64,000 nt of DNA from Anadara kagoshimensis (lineage: Eukaryota; Mollusca; Bivalvia; Arcoida; Arcidae): contig CM037865.1 in the NCBI GenBank assembly GCA_021292105.1, positions 24,283,928-24,347,927 on the forward strand. The letters run 5' to 3'. Position numbers and translations under genes: made by a program. Shown piece by piece: positions 53,342 through 63,620 of this stretch (within the stretch, counting starts at the first letter, position 1; every line of letters begins with the position of its first letter). The notes beneath the pieces are model-generated. The model saw only the letters and a program-made list of their open reading frames with translations. It was not told where the DNA came from and did not search any database.

Positions 53342-54217
53342 CAATGATATAAAATGAGAAAGTAGAGAGTGAAATAATGGTATTAACGCCTAAGTCGACT
53401 TTTTCACTTTGGCGAAACGGTTATTTCTGAGATTGTTTTGGGAACCGAAGAGTCCAAAGAGAATCACCGAACTAATAAGCAAGAAAACAAAATACGTACA
53501 TGTATGTATATTTTTTGGCTTTTCTTGGTTTTGTTATTTTACTCTTAAAACGGTCTTTTAGAATACGGTTCTATAGAATACTATCATGAAGCTAGCCCGA
53601 AATTTCAGACCGCAATTTTATATTTAAATCCGCTAGGCCGCAATTGTAATTTTTTGCGCCGCGTCAAGATTCTTTCACTTATATCGAGGCGATCTGTTCC
53701 GGGAACTGAGGAGCCCGGAAAAACGAAAACAACCGACCTTTGGCAAGCAAACTGGCACATGTCGAACTTTCTCAGACCACTCGAATACCCCCCCCCTCAC
53801 GGAGAACTCTAGAGGAGAAGAACATGAAGGTGTCTTTGGTGGATTTGTAGAGATTTGCGGGCTAACTTCACACCGGTCTAAAATACATATGATTAATCAT
53901 TTCAAGTACCTTACCTAGTTTACAGATAAAAAGTCGAGAACACATTTATATTATATAAAATTTACTCCGAAAATACATAAATTTTGGACAAATGAGAACA
54001 TCTTTTGACTCTACTTTATGCATATGTGAACAATAACAGTCTGCTATTTTGTCATTGTCATATTTTCTTTCGTGATGTTTTAATTTTGTTTTTCAGCATA
54101 CTATCACAATTTATTAATGAATATGTACCTGACAATAGGAATTACGGAGTCCCTTTAGTACCACAAAATAATTTATTTTGCAGTCGAACACTTTACTTTG
54201 AATCAAGCGTACCGCGG

Positions 54218-54351
54218 ACTTTGAAATCGAGCACTGATTTTGAAACTTGGGCATTTGACTTTGGAAAAAGAGCAGACGACTTTAAAATCCAGTGCACGAC
54301 TTTGAAAATCAAGAGGGCGTCGGACTTTGAAATACAGTGCACTGACCCTGA
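54218..54351 (+). repeat. GACTTTGAAAT minisatellite, unit 2
   Basis: Duplicate of 46,612-46,745. Confidence 0.75.
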
Positions 54352-54733
54352 TATGAGAACAGACCGGTCGACTTTCCAGAGGGACCATAGTCTTGGTCTT
54401 TGTTCGTTTGTAACTTTGTAGGTTGTATCCACGTCTTTTTACAAAGTGCTTATATGTTTGTTTCATGAATTTTGGTCGTCGTTATCAGTTTAAGACCTAG
54501 TTGTGCATGTCAATTGATAAAAGCGTTTTAACCGTCTGTTCCTTTATCTGTATGTTCATAAAGATTGTATCCGCATTAATTACTTAATCGTTTGCGTGAA
54601 ATCTTGTGGTCTGATAAGCATAAGCCTTGATCGTGCATGTCAGTTTATGAACACGTCTTCCCGTCCGTCCACTCGTTCGTCTTTTCATCTGTCAAAAAAG
54701 TTGTATTTTACATCTCTCTCTACAGTAAAAAAC

Positions 54734-55125
54734 CACTGCGGTATCTCAGTTGGCACATACGCAGATGATCAATATACAATAATATTACTTTTTATTTTAA
54801 CAATCAGGACATGATCGGGACATGGTCAAAATGCAATATAATATTCTATAAGTTCATGAGAACTTAAAAAATCTGAACATAACGTTCCTATTGAACAGTA
54901 GGGTTCTCGCGAGTGCTCGCTCCGTAAGTGGGAGGTCGTGGATTCAAACCCCGATTGGGTCTGACCCAAGACTTGACAGTGGGTAGTGGCTATTCTTTCG
55001 CAAAGCACTCGGCATTACGAAATGAAAGTCACGATTCATTTGGATGGAAGCTGGGGAGTCTCGATATAAGTCGATGTTCTTGACTGTGACGTTAAACACC
55101 ATTACTCAATTCAAATCAACTCCTT
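54734..55125 (+). mobile_element. Split SINE, unit 2 (head 54,734-54,755, body from 54,911)
   Basis: The head CACTGCGGTATCTCAGTTGG-CA is separated from the body GAGTGCTCGCTCCGTAAG by only 155 bp, the end part of repeat X. In unit 1 the separation is 1.67 kb. The tail GACGTTAAACACCATTACTC ends near 55,125. Confidence 0.82.
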
Positions 55126-55333
55126 CTACAGTGCTTATGGGGTTTTAATAAACCTAGTTGGATATGATCAGCATAGGGGATAGTAGTATATGCCACATCG
55201 TTAACATGTAAAAGGTATAATAAGGGATATTTTAGCTGCTACTGAGAGTTTTCTCTGGAATGGGACATGTATTATTTATGCAATCACTGACTGCAATAAG
55301 GTTTGTATGTTCATTTATAGTCTTAATCATGAC

Positions 55334-55390
55334 TGCCATATACCATTTTTAATATATTTTATGATTAAATTAAAAAAATGGTAAATGACA
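55334..55390. mobile_element. 57 bp palindromic mini-element, unit 2
   Basis: Duplicate of the 49,240 copy with one base lost in the central A run. Confidence 0.7.
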
Positions 55391-55655
55391 GCGACAATTA
55401 TCACAATATTGTTGATAAGTATGATGTCTCTGTATCCAAGATTATCCTGGCTATATTTGAGGACCCATAATTCCATGTCTCTTTAATTTCGCACGTGACG
55501 GGTGCATTTAGCTAAACAAGCAATGCTTACCCTTCCGGAGCACCCGAACTCGCTTTCCTAGTGGAAACTTGCGTATTTATCTTAATTTGTCAGTTTTCGA
55601 TGTTTTACTTTGCTTTTTGGATTGTGATTTTAACATGGATTACAATTAACGTAAC
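55391..55655 (+). mobile_element. Penelope-like retroelement 3' fragment, unit 2
   Basis: Duplicate of 49,298-49,560. Confidence 0.7.
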
Positions 55656-56094
55656 CGTGCATGTTCTTAAATAAAATTTAGGTTAAGCTATCAATTTCGT
55701 TAAAATTATTTTCGCGTCAGGTAGACAGAAATAGCACATCATTCTTCCCTTAATTCTAATTTAATTACTTAAATTCGTTATATTGTTTTTAGGAATAATA
55801 TTTTTCTAGTATGAGGCGTTACTATTTTTCTAAAGAAAGCTTATGATTGGGTTTTGTGTTGTTACTAATACGAAACTTCCACCAATGAAAGATTTGGATG
55901 TGTTAGGTGTGTTTTATGAAATTGGTTAAAATTTATAAATTTTTACAATATCTGGAAATATTTCCAGTGCTATGAAGACCAGAAAACCGATGCCAGACTT
56001 TATCTATAGAGCCAAACTATTCTCAACTGTTTTTGTCATAATTTTATGATGTACCAACAAGATGTCTAGAAAATACTTGAAATAGGTAACGGCT

Positions 56095-56130
<36 letters not shown>

Positions 56131-56215
56131 TTTTGTCACATATAAAAATTAAATATTTATATAAAAATCTTGCAAACTATTTAAAAAATTCTATATCGGG
56201 CCAAATATGACCTAC

Positions 56216-56257
<42 letters not shown>

Positions 56258-56584
56258 TGTTGTTGTTGTTAGACATAAAAATTGAATATTTCTATACCAA
56301 TTATGTTAGAAGATTCTTTTTAAAAAACTTCATTCGACTACGTATGACCTACCGTCGGAGACACCGATAAAAATATATTAAAGATACACATGTTTTGTTC
56401 GATAAAATTAAATCAATATATTTAATACACCATTTAGTTTTTGGTCGGTGTGTAAATAAATTTACAAAACATTTACAAAACATTTAAATTGCCGAACACC
56501 AAACACTTGTTTTGAAAAAAAATTATTTGTTATTGCACCTTTAGTCTACACTTGTTTCATGTAACTACACTTGTTTCATGTAAA

Positions 56585-56632
<48 letters not shown>

Positions 56633-56849
56633 CAATGATATAAAATGAGAAAGTAGAGAGTGAAATAATGGTATTAACGCCTAAGTCGACTTTTTCACTT
56701 TGGCGAGACGGTTATTTCTGAGATTGTTTTGGGAACCGAAAAGTCCAAAGAGAATCACCGAACTAATAAACAACAAGACAAAAAACAAAATACGTACATG
56801 TATGTATATTTTTTTGGCTTTTCTTGGTTTTGTTATTTTACTCTTAAAA

Positions 56850-56903
56850 AATAAAAAAAAGTAACCATCCATCGCCGTTGAATATTCCCGAAAGATTTGC
56901 AAA

Positions 56904-56935
<32 letters not shown>

Positions 56936-57438
56936 AAATAATAATAATAATAAAAAAGTTGAATTGAATTTTCTTGAATGTTAAAATGATATACGGTCCT
57001 GTTTTCTATACGTAGATCTACATTACAAAAAAGCCATTTAATTTTTTTTTCAAACTGAACTATTCTTATTTGGTTTAAATTGAGTCGGATTTGGTTTGCT
57101 ATCGGAACTTATCATTTGACTGTATTTAAAAATAATAGCCAATGGATCTTGTAGACAGAAGTGACAGATACACATGACGCGAAAAAAAAAAAAAACATAA
57201 CTGCCATCGTAAGTGCATCGTAAACATATATATTTCATGTAATGATTGAATTTATCAAACGAGTTGAATATTCTTTATTCACAAGCCTTGTCGAGTTGCA
57301 TAAATAAATTATTCAACGAATATATTTTAAAAATACGAATGTAAAATTCTATTTATTATATAATCAAGGAAAATTTTTTTTGTGAAAACAGAAACCGTCT
57401 TCACTATAAGAAAATTACTGATGGACACAAGTCCTTGG
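56850..57438. other. Unassigned with poly(A) tracts
   Basis: A long A-rich tract lies at 56,900-56,958 with (AAT)n at its end, and A runs lie at 57,182. No gene. Confidence 0.5.
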
Positions 57439-57765
57439 TAACCAGCGCGCGACATTCCAATGTGCGCGCGCTATCGTCGACTGCTGATTATTTCAGATAA
57501 AATTATCAGTCGAAAGGCCAGCTTCCAATATGGCTGATTTTTAATCACTTTAGTCACGTGATTTTCAGTTCAAATTTTGGTACGCAATCGGAAATGGTAG
57601 TAGGTCTCGAAAATTTAAGTATACTTTTAAATGGGATCGTTATTACTTAAAATCATCAAATATTTTGAACAATAAATATTTTTTCCTTCAATTTATGTAA
57701 AAAGAACCAATTATATACAGAAAATTACGAGTAATACGTCTTGAAAGTGGAGGTTGTGTCACAGC

Positions 57766-58140
57766 TGTCGGCCGATGATCTCGCTTCAGACACATTTTTT
57801 GAAAATATTAGGGCGAGTGATGGGTTCTAATAATTATTTTCTAAAAATTTATTCATTTCTGAACACATTCATATGAAAGACATGTCCGAAATCGGTGTGG
57901 GATGCGATTCTGTCAGTTGAGAAAACGGCAGGTGTGGCTCCTTTTGCGGGGTTTGGTTCACATCTGTCGGCCGACATTCGTGCTTCAGACACAAATTATT
58001 AAATATTAGGACAAGTGATGGGTTCTAATAATTCAATTCTGAAAATATATTCATTTCTGAACATATTCATATGAAAGACATGTCCGAAATCGATGTGGGA
58101 TGCGATTCTGTCAGTTAAGAAATCAGCAGGTGTTGCTTCT
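57766..58140 (+). repeat. Tandem duplication, 200 bp period
   Basis: CTGTCGGCCGA, GCTTCAGACACA, AAGTGATGGGTTCTAATAAT, CATATGAAAGACATGTCCGA and GGTGTGGGATGCGATTCTGT occur twice exactly 200 bp apart. A third partial copy (GCGAGTGATGG ... AATCGGTGTGGGATGCGATT) is at 60,770-60,880 in the same orientation. Confidence 0.88.
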
Positions 58141-58436
58141 GTTTTGTTTTGTTTTTCGTATGATGATTATCTCCCTTGTTTACACTGTCTCTCGCATGTA
58201 TGCGAATAAAAATAAAGTGATTTTACTGTCTTATTGATTGATTTTTGTTTTAATGTAGGGAAATTTAAAAAAAAAAATAAAAAAAAATAAAAATAAAAAA
58301 ATAAATAAAATCTAAAAAAATTGGCTTCATTTAACATTTTAATCTTAATCAAAATCAAATAAAAATTATTTTCCATGGGAAATATTTCTTCAAATTTGAT
58401 ACACAAGAGAAAGTTATATAATTTTCTTTTCAGTGG

Positions 58437-58551
58437 TGTCATGTGCTGATTTTAAATTTTTATTAAAATAATGAATTTAACATCAACTAGTTGCTATGTG
58501 CTGATTTTGAATGCAGTATTTAAATACAAATTCAACAGCAGCACCATGACA
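58437..58551. mobile_element. Decayed dimer of palindromic mini-elements, GTGG duplications
   Basis: It starts TGTCATGTGCTGATTTTAAA and ends AGCAGCACCATGACA. The centre ACTAGT joins two hairpins, the second beginning TGCTATGTGCTGATTTTGAA. GTGG flanks both sides (58,433-58,436 and 58,552-58,555). Confidence 0.82.
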
Positions 58552-58849
58552 GTGGAACAGGAAGAAATACTGTTTCCACACCCCAAGTTAATAACTAGAA
58601 ATTAAAATCTCTTTCTATAAGATGGTCAGGTCAGTTTTACCGGGTGTAACAGTTAATTCTTTAGTATCTGTGGTTCATTTTTTCACAGATCAAGTGCTGC
58701 TGGTAGACTTTTTGCAGCTAAAGTACTAATGCACAGATGCAATATTAATCTAATTCTGACTGTCTCCAAAATGACATGGATCAAGTTCATGTATCTACCT
58801 TCAGTCCAGAGGATGCTTCATGTCTTTTGGGTAAGGAGTAGAGTAAAAG

Positions 58850-59015
58850 TCAAGATTCTTTCACTATCAAACATATTTAGAGATGGGGAGAAAACTGTAG
58901 AGCCCAAAGAAAACCAACGACATTCCACAACAAACTGACTAACTTTCTCACACAAAAACTGTCCTGAATGAGATTCAAACCTATACAGTAAGAGGCCATG
59001 CCCCTACCAATATTT
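58850..59015 (-). mobile_element. SINE-like fragment (GTGTGAGAAAGTTAG family)
   Basis: On the minus strand GGTTTGAATCTCATTCAGGA (B-box like), TTGTGTGAGAAAGTTAGTCA, GTCGTTGGTTTTCTTTGGGC and CTCCCCATCTCTAAATATG. The order is the same as at 41,985-42,130. Confidence 0.6.
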
Positions 59016-59751
59016 TAAATGTTATGTTGGACAGGTGCCAGTGTAATGCACAAAAAAATTTATGCATTTATTATGTCAATTAGCATTTATTTTTCCTTAA
59101 AGTAATGATAATTTTAAAATGCAAGCAAAACATAAAATAAAATTTGAAATATGCATTTCACCTGTCAATAAATATAAAAAAGTTATCTGTAAATAAAATG
59201 AACTAAAAATTAACTTGTAGGAATGCATAATCTGAAAATAAACTGTATAGGTATTGGTAATCTGAAAATCAACTGAAATGATTATACATGTATGATGTCT
59301 ATGTTTCCATTCCTGGTAGCCAAAATTGCCATTGGCCACTAATTTCTGAGGAATTCTTTCAAAAAGTAACCTATTTTAGCAAATTTGTGGAGAGATACTT
59401 TAAAAAGGACTATATTTTCACAAATTTTGGAAATTTGGCTACTAATTATTTCAAATTTATGGAAACCTAGTGATGTATCATAAAATCATATGAAAATAAA
59501 CTACACATATTCTGCATTCTTGAAAATAAAAAAGAAATTAATTAAAACAGAATAATTTAATGTAGTACCAGTATAACATCATTCACCACACAAGAATGAT
59601 ACTGTGGGACTGTCGGAACTAGCCATGATGTGTGCAGCAATGATCCATGATTTAAAGTTTGGCTCAAATTAAAATACAGTAAAAGATATTTACATAGATT
59701 CTTGCACAATAAAAGTGAATGGGTTATATTGTGATAAATTTCATAAAAAGC

Positions 59752-59903
59752 TCAAATACATGTACATGTATCAACTTTAAAAATATGAAATGTTTGAACA
59801 GTAAATCTAATACATGTAGTACAAGAATCTTTGTGATCCATTTCTGAATTTTCTGTGTTATCAAGTATGTTTTCTGCTGGTACATCCATACTTGCTGTGG
59901 TTA
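59752..59903 (-). CDS. Exon-like piece, terminal, unknown protein
   Basis: On the minus strand the polypyrimidine acceptor TTTTCTCTCCACAG precedes a frame reading TTASMDVPAENILDNTENSE, then MDHKDSCTTCIRFTVQTFH, to a stop at 59,752. The exon begins with two bases that complete a codon split in phase 1, compatible with the donor of 60,334-60,477. The family is not recognised. Confidence 0.35.
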
Positions 59904-60333
59904 CTGTGGAGAGAAAACATTCAAAATTTAGCATCAGTGTTTTAAAAACCTATTTATAGGTATTTGTAGCTGTGGAATCATCAGCAACAGTAGCAGTAGT
60001 GATAGCTGAAGGATCTAGAATTGCATTAATTACAACATTTTTGCAATTTGTGCATTTGCAACCTGTACCTCAATATCTGCCAACACCGTCACCAGTTTCT
60101 GAATAACTAAACTGAACTTTGGCATTTAAAATCCATCTTCAACCCCTTGAAGTGGCAAAACTTTTCAAATTACTAAAAAAAAAAAAATAAATAAATAAAA
60201 AATAAAGTAATTTACAGTCTGAAAAGTGTAATTGAAAACATTTTATGTAATTTTCCATATCATGACTTCTCCTCTTCTGCAAACTTTCTGAAATTTAACA
60301 AACTATAATTATGCTATTTGTCAGCCTGCCTAC

Positions 60334-60477
60334 CTGTAAATATGTGATACAACTGCCAACTTCTGATCTGAAACATTAAAATCACAGTTTTAAAATTTGC
60401 ATGCACTGCAGCAGTTAAATCAACACCAGATAATTGTTGTTCAGATGGTTTTCTAGCAAACTGTCCCTCTTGTGACT
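60334..60477 (-). CDS. Exon-like piece, 144 bp, phase 1-1, unknown protein
   Basis: The acceptor TTTCATTACATTTAG and donor ACAG-GTAGGC bound a frame of 47 full codons: SQEGQFARKPSEQQLSGVDL, TAAVHANFKTVILMFQIRSW, QLYHIFT. Splicing to 59,903 keeps the frame. Between the two, at about 60,060, a short frame with CKCTNCKN is seen after a TGA. It could be a third, decayed exon, but it is not needed for the phase match. Confidence 0.35.
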
Positions 60478-60484
60478 CTAAATG

Positions 60485-61199
60485 TAATGAAAGTGTAAAA
60501 AAAATCCAATATCAGCTGATTTCTGAGTCACATAGTGACTACATGGGGCCAGCTGGGCGATCTGGATGTTTGATTTTCGTGGGATTTTTTCTACAAAATT
60601 GAACTAAAATTAAACAAAATGTTTAAAGATTATATTAAAAACACACCAACAAATATCTAGAGTAAAAATAAACAAATTAGAAGATGTCTAGACGCAATAA
60701 ATAGCAAGTTTTGTTTTCCAAATCATCGGCACGCAGGGTCAACTTGACAATCTTCCTATGCAATAACCGGTGCGAGTGATGGTTTCTATCCGGTATCAAA
60801 ATGACCGGTGTTCTAAATGCTACCGATTACGACTATAATTTTTAACCCAATCGGTGTGGGATGCGATTCTGTCAATTCAATTTACCGGGCATAAACTCCG
60901 AATGCACCGCCCACTTGATTTTGACCTTTCACGATACCGCAGTTTATGTCTATGATTCCAGCATTTTAATTAGTTATAAGGAGTGTTTAATTGTTGTGAT
61001 CGTCTAGAAAAATCAATTTGCTATCAAACGGATACAAAAATATATATAGTTTAAGTTAAAAACACCATTTAATTAATGATTTATTGCGTCAACCCTAAAA
61101 TGCAAATTCTTCGAGGTGACGAAAAAGCGCCATCTGCCGACCAAATTTGAATTACCCCCCTTGAACGGCCCTGAAGATTAAATCGCGGGTTTAACGGAA
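60485..61199. other. Unassigned interior of the 4 kb structure
   Basis: CCGGT-rich words (AACCGGTGCGAG, ATCCGGTATC, GACCGGTGTTC) lie around 60,766-60,816 next to the third copy of GGTGTGGGATGCGATTCTGT. No gene. Confidence 0.4.
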
Positions 61200-61700
61200 A
61201 AAATCGAAGCTGGCCTTTCAACTGTTATATTGTTATTTTAATATCACTAAAAAGGAACTCACAAAACTTGGATTTTTTTTTAAAATTTGTTCTGTGTAAA
61301 AATCAGCATGATTTTTGGGTCATAATTATACCCCAAAAAAATGTTAGCAGTACTCGGTGGGCGATGCACATGTTTAATTAAAATAACTAAATGAAGTGTT
61401 TCTGAAACAAACAACAGTCGACGTCATAGCGCGCGCACATTGGAATGTCTCGTGCTGGTCACGACGTATGTAATGTGATTTTTATTACATGGAGAATTAA
61501 GAAGATTATACGAGGGTCGTTCAAAAAGTCTTGTCCCTTCCTGTAAACCGTAAATAAAACACCGTAATTTATTATATTGTCACTTGTCACGGGTGACTGA
61601 ATTCATTCCCAAACACGTGGAACATTTTTAGATTATATATGCAAAAGAATTAGTTTTTTCTTGCCATATTTTCATCATAACACTCGTTACACTGCTTGGA

Positions 61701-62123
61701 AAATGACGGACATGACAGGTAAAAACATTATTGAAATGAGAAGCTTCATGAAAGCCTGTGCAAAACTCGTTAAATCGCCCAAACAAACATTCATTGAAAT
61801 GCAAGATGTTTTTGGTGAGCTGTCATATAGGTCCATCTTACGCTAGATACGTAAATTTAAAAATGGTGTTAACGACATTTCTGATAAGGCCCGTTCTTGA
61901 GGACCAAAAACAGCATGCACCAAAGAAAACATTACAGAAATTCAAAAACTGGTCAATAGGGATGGAAAAACAAATAGCTGAAGTCGTTGGTTTATCAATG
62001 GGGGTCGTACATTTCATTCTCAGAAAAAAACTAGTCATGAGAAAGATTTGTGCTAGATGGCTCCCTCATTTGTTGTCAAAAGAGCAAAAGCTCACACGGG
62101 TCAAAATGGCTAAATTCTGCTGA
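61701..62123 (+). pseudogene. mariner transposase, DNA-binding half (broken)
   Basis: MTDMTGKNIIEMRSFMKACA opens the first helix-turn-helix region and stops at 61,844. A second frame to 62,123 reads EKQIAEVVGLSMGVVHFILR (second HTH) and ICARWLPHLLSKEQK (the WVPHxL-type linker). Just after it, at about 62,160, the first catalytic motif reads TSEETWVYY, with Glu where the family has Asp (TGDETW), then a stop. Confidence 0.88.
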
Positions 62124-62394
62124 AAATATATGGTAATTGTAACAGCAGGCGTCTGGCTGATATAGTTACAAGTGAAGAAACATGGGTATATTACTTTTAG
62201 CCACATAGAAAGATAAATAATAAATATGGCTAACCAGAAAAGGAAAACGACCTGAAATTGCAAGGCGCACTCTACGCACAAAGAAAGTTCTTTATGCTAT
62301 ATTTTTCAATAGTAACGACATAGTTGCCCAAATTCCCATCCTTAAAGGCCAGGGTATCACGGAAAACATTTATAAAAATAAAATTCTTAAGAAA

Positions 62395-62697
62395 ATGAAA
62401 AAAAAATATGAAAAGAAAAGACCAAAGTCAGGAATTCGTGGTATTCGGTTTCTCCATGACAATGCTCCTGCTCACAAATTTAAGTTGGTGACTGAATTTT
62501 TGTACAAGGAACGTGTTGTTGTTTTACCTCATCCACCTTATTCACCTGATCTTTCACCGTGTGACTTTTATCTCTTTCCTAGACTTAAGGAACACCTTTC
62601 TGGTCGTCGATACAGATCTCGTTCATCGCTAGGTTCAGCAATTCATCAGTTTCTCAATGGTACATCCAAAAAAAAAATAATATGCAAATGTATTTAG
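62395..62697 (+). pseudogene. mariner transposase, catalytic C-terminal half
   Basis: RFLHDNAPAHKFKLVTEFLY carries the second catalytic Asp, and YSPDLSPCDFYLFPRLKEHL carries the third. There are 34 residues between the two Asp, so this is DD34D (mariner proper). The frame ends early in an A-rich frameshift (KKKIICKC). Confidence 0.92.
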
Positions 62698-62836
62698 AAA
62701 ATGGATCCAGCGTCTTAAAAAGTGTGTAGCCGTTAAAAGTGATTATTTTGAAGGAATGAAAATAAAATATCATAAATAAAACGTCTTAATTTGTGTTTTT
62801 ATTATGAAGGACAAGACTTTTTGAACGGCCCTCGTA

Positions 62837-63154
62837 TAGTTAAAATATTTTTGCAAAACCGTAGTAAGAGTGGAATTTAAAATGTTTTAAATCAACATAA
62901 TTCTTCGAGTTTTTAGTATTTTTTAAAAAAAAAAAATTTTTTAAATTATTTTGTTCTTAATTTATAAGAAAAACTTTTTAAAGAACTGTTTCGATATAAA
63001 ATTGTTGAGAAATAAATACTTGTTCTTTTGGTATACATTTAAAAATTATCAGTTGAAATTTAAACAATCTTTGTAATTTTCGAGATTTTGTGCGCCAAAT
63101 TATGACAATAAATTGAAAAGTATAGATGCTTTCCCCCGATTTTGTTGATGTCCA
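62837..63154. other. Unassigned AT-rich sequence
   Basis: No gene or bounded repeat. Confidence 0.45.
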
Positions 63155-63365
63155 CTGCTGGTAGCTCAGTCGGTAGAGTGCTCGCTCCGTAAGTGTGAGG
63201 TTGTGGGTTCGATCCCCGGCCGGGTCTGATCCAAGACTTGAAAGTGGGTAGTGACTCGTACTAAGGCGCACAGAGGCACTATGCTCCATAAGCCCACCCG
63301 TTAGACCACTTGGCCACCCATAAAACACCATTTCACTTGACTGGGGCGTAAAACACAATTAAACA
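63155..63365 (+). mobile_element. tRNA-Thr-like SINE
   Basis: The head GCTGGTAGCTCAGTCGGTAG and B box GGTTGTGGGTTCGATCCCCG are both intact. The body CCGGGTCTGATCCAAGACTT-GAAAGTGGGTAGTGACT is conserved, then diverges (GGCGCACAGAGGCAC) and ends GGGGCGTAAAACACAATTAA-AC, a common SINE 3' end. It has a different tail from the 19.8 and 48.8 kb copies. Confidence 0.82.
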
Positions 63366-63439
63366 ATTCAACTATATTCCCAGATGAAAAAAGGTGCTCA
63401 GGTGGGCTGAAAACCATATATATGAACAGTTTCCCTGTT

Positions 63440-63620
63440 TAAAATGGTATTTAACACGTATAGTCCAACTTGCCTTTAAGACCATCTCTATATAAGGGCC
63501 ACTTTTACAGGTCAGAAAAATTGTATCTTAATTGCTCTTTATTCATGTCATTTGAACCTTATATAAGGGCTACCTGCCCATAAAGCCACTTTTACTAGTT
63601 CCCTTGAGTTGCCTTCATCA
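63440..63620. repeat. TATATAAGGGCCAC repeat fragment
   Basis: CTATATAAGGGCCACTTTTA and TTATATAAGGGCTACCTGCC, ending CAGGTTTGACTGTAGT. It is related to the 32,667-33,510 family (TATAAAGACCACC ... ACAGTATAACC). Confidence 0.45.

Larger units (their letters stand above)
45935..53552. repeat. Tandem segmental duplication, unit 1
   Basis: It begins GTCTTTTAGAATACGGTTCT and ends GTTATTTTACTCTTAAAACG, immediately followed by unit 2 with the same start. Its parts A (45,935-47,150), B (48,671-50,281) and C (53,071-53,552) are nearly identical to unit 2. Unit 1 also contains 47,154-48,670 (absent from unit 2) and the LINE 50,282-53,067 (absent from unit 2). Confidence 0.93.
53553..56849. repeat. Tandem segmental duplication, unit 2
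   Basis: A' (53,553-54,763), B' (54,765-56,353) and C' (56,354-56,849) correspond to A, B and C of unit 1. The A'-B' junction CATACGCAG-ATGATCAATA shows a deletion of the 1.5 kb present in unit 1, with at most one base of microhomology. It ends at TTACTCTTAAAA, after which the sequences differ. Confidence 0.93.
57440..61460. mobile_element. 4 kb structure with diverged long inverted ends
   Basis: The left ACCAGCGCGCGACATTCCAA-TGTGCGCGCGCTAT pairs with the right ATAGCGCGCGCACATTGGAA-TGTCTCGTGCTGGT. Similarity continues over GTCGACTG-TG ... TTTCAGA and, after a gap, TGAAAGGCCAGCTTC (57,510-57,530 and 61,205-61,225). It encloses exon-like pieces on the minus strand and a tandem duplication. It could be a decayed DNA transposon or an inverted duplication of a CpG-rich promoter segment. 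Confidence 0.55.
61511..62834 (+). mobile_element. mariner (DD34D) transposon, inactive
   Basis: TIRs CGAGGGTCGTTCAAAAAGTC-TTGTCC and the inverted GGACAAGACTTTTTGAACGG-CCCTCG are flanked by TA (61,509-61,510, 62,835-62,836). Length is 1,324 bp, standard for mariner. The transposase is read through several frame changes and stops (see the two coding pieces). Confidence 0.93.

Noticed and set aside
60035..60065. CKCTNCKN as a CXC (LIN54/tesmin-like) domain
   Set aside because: Only one short Cys cluster is present, it lies after a stop codon, and the surrounding residues do not extend the domain.
63160..63230. Intact-looking tRNA gene (A and B boxes)
   Set aside because: It continues into the conserved SINE body shared with 19.8 and 48.8 kb. 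The anticodon arm pairs poorly and the residue before the anticodon is not U.
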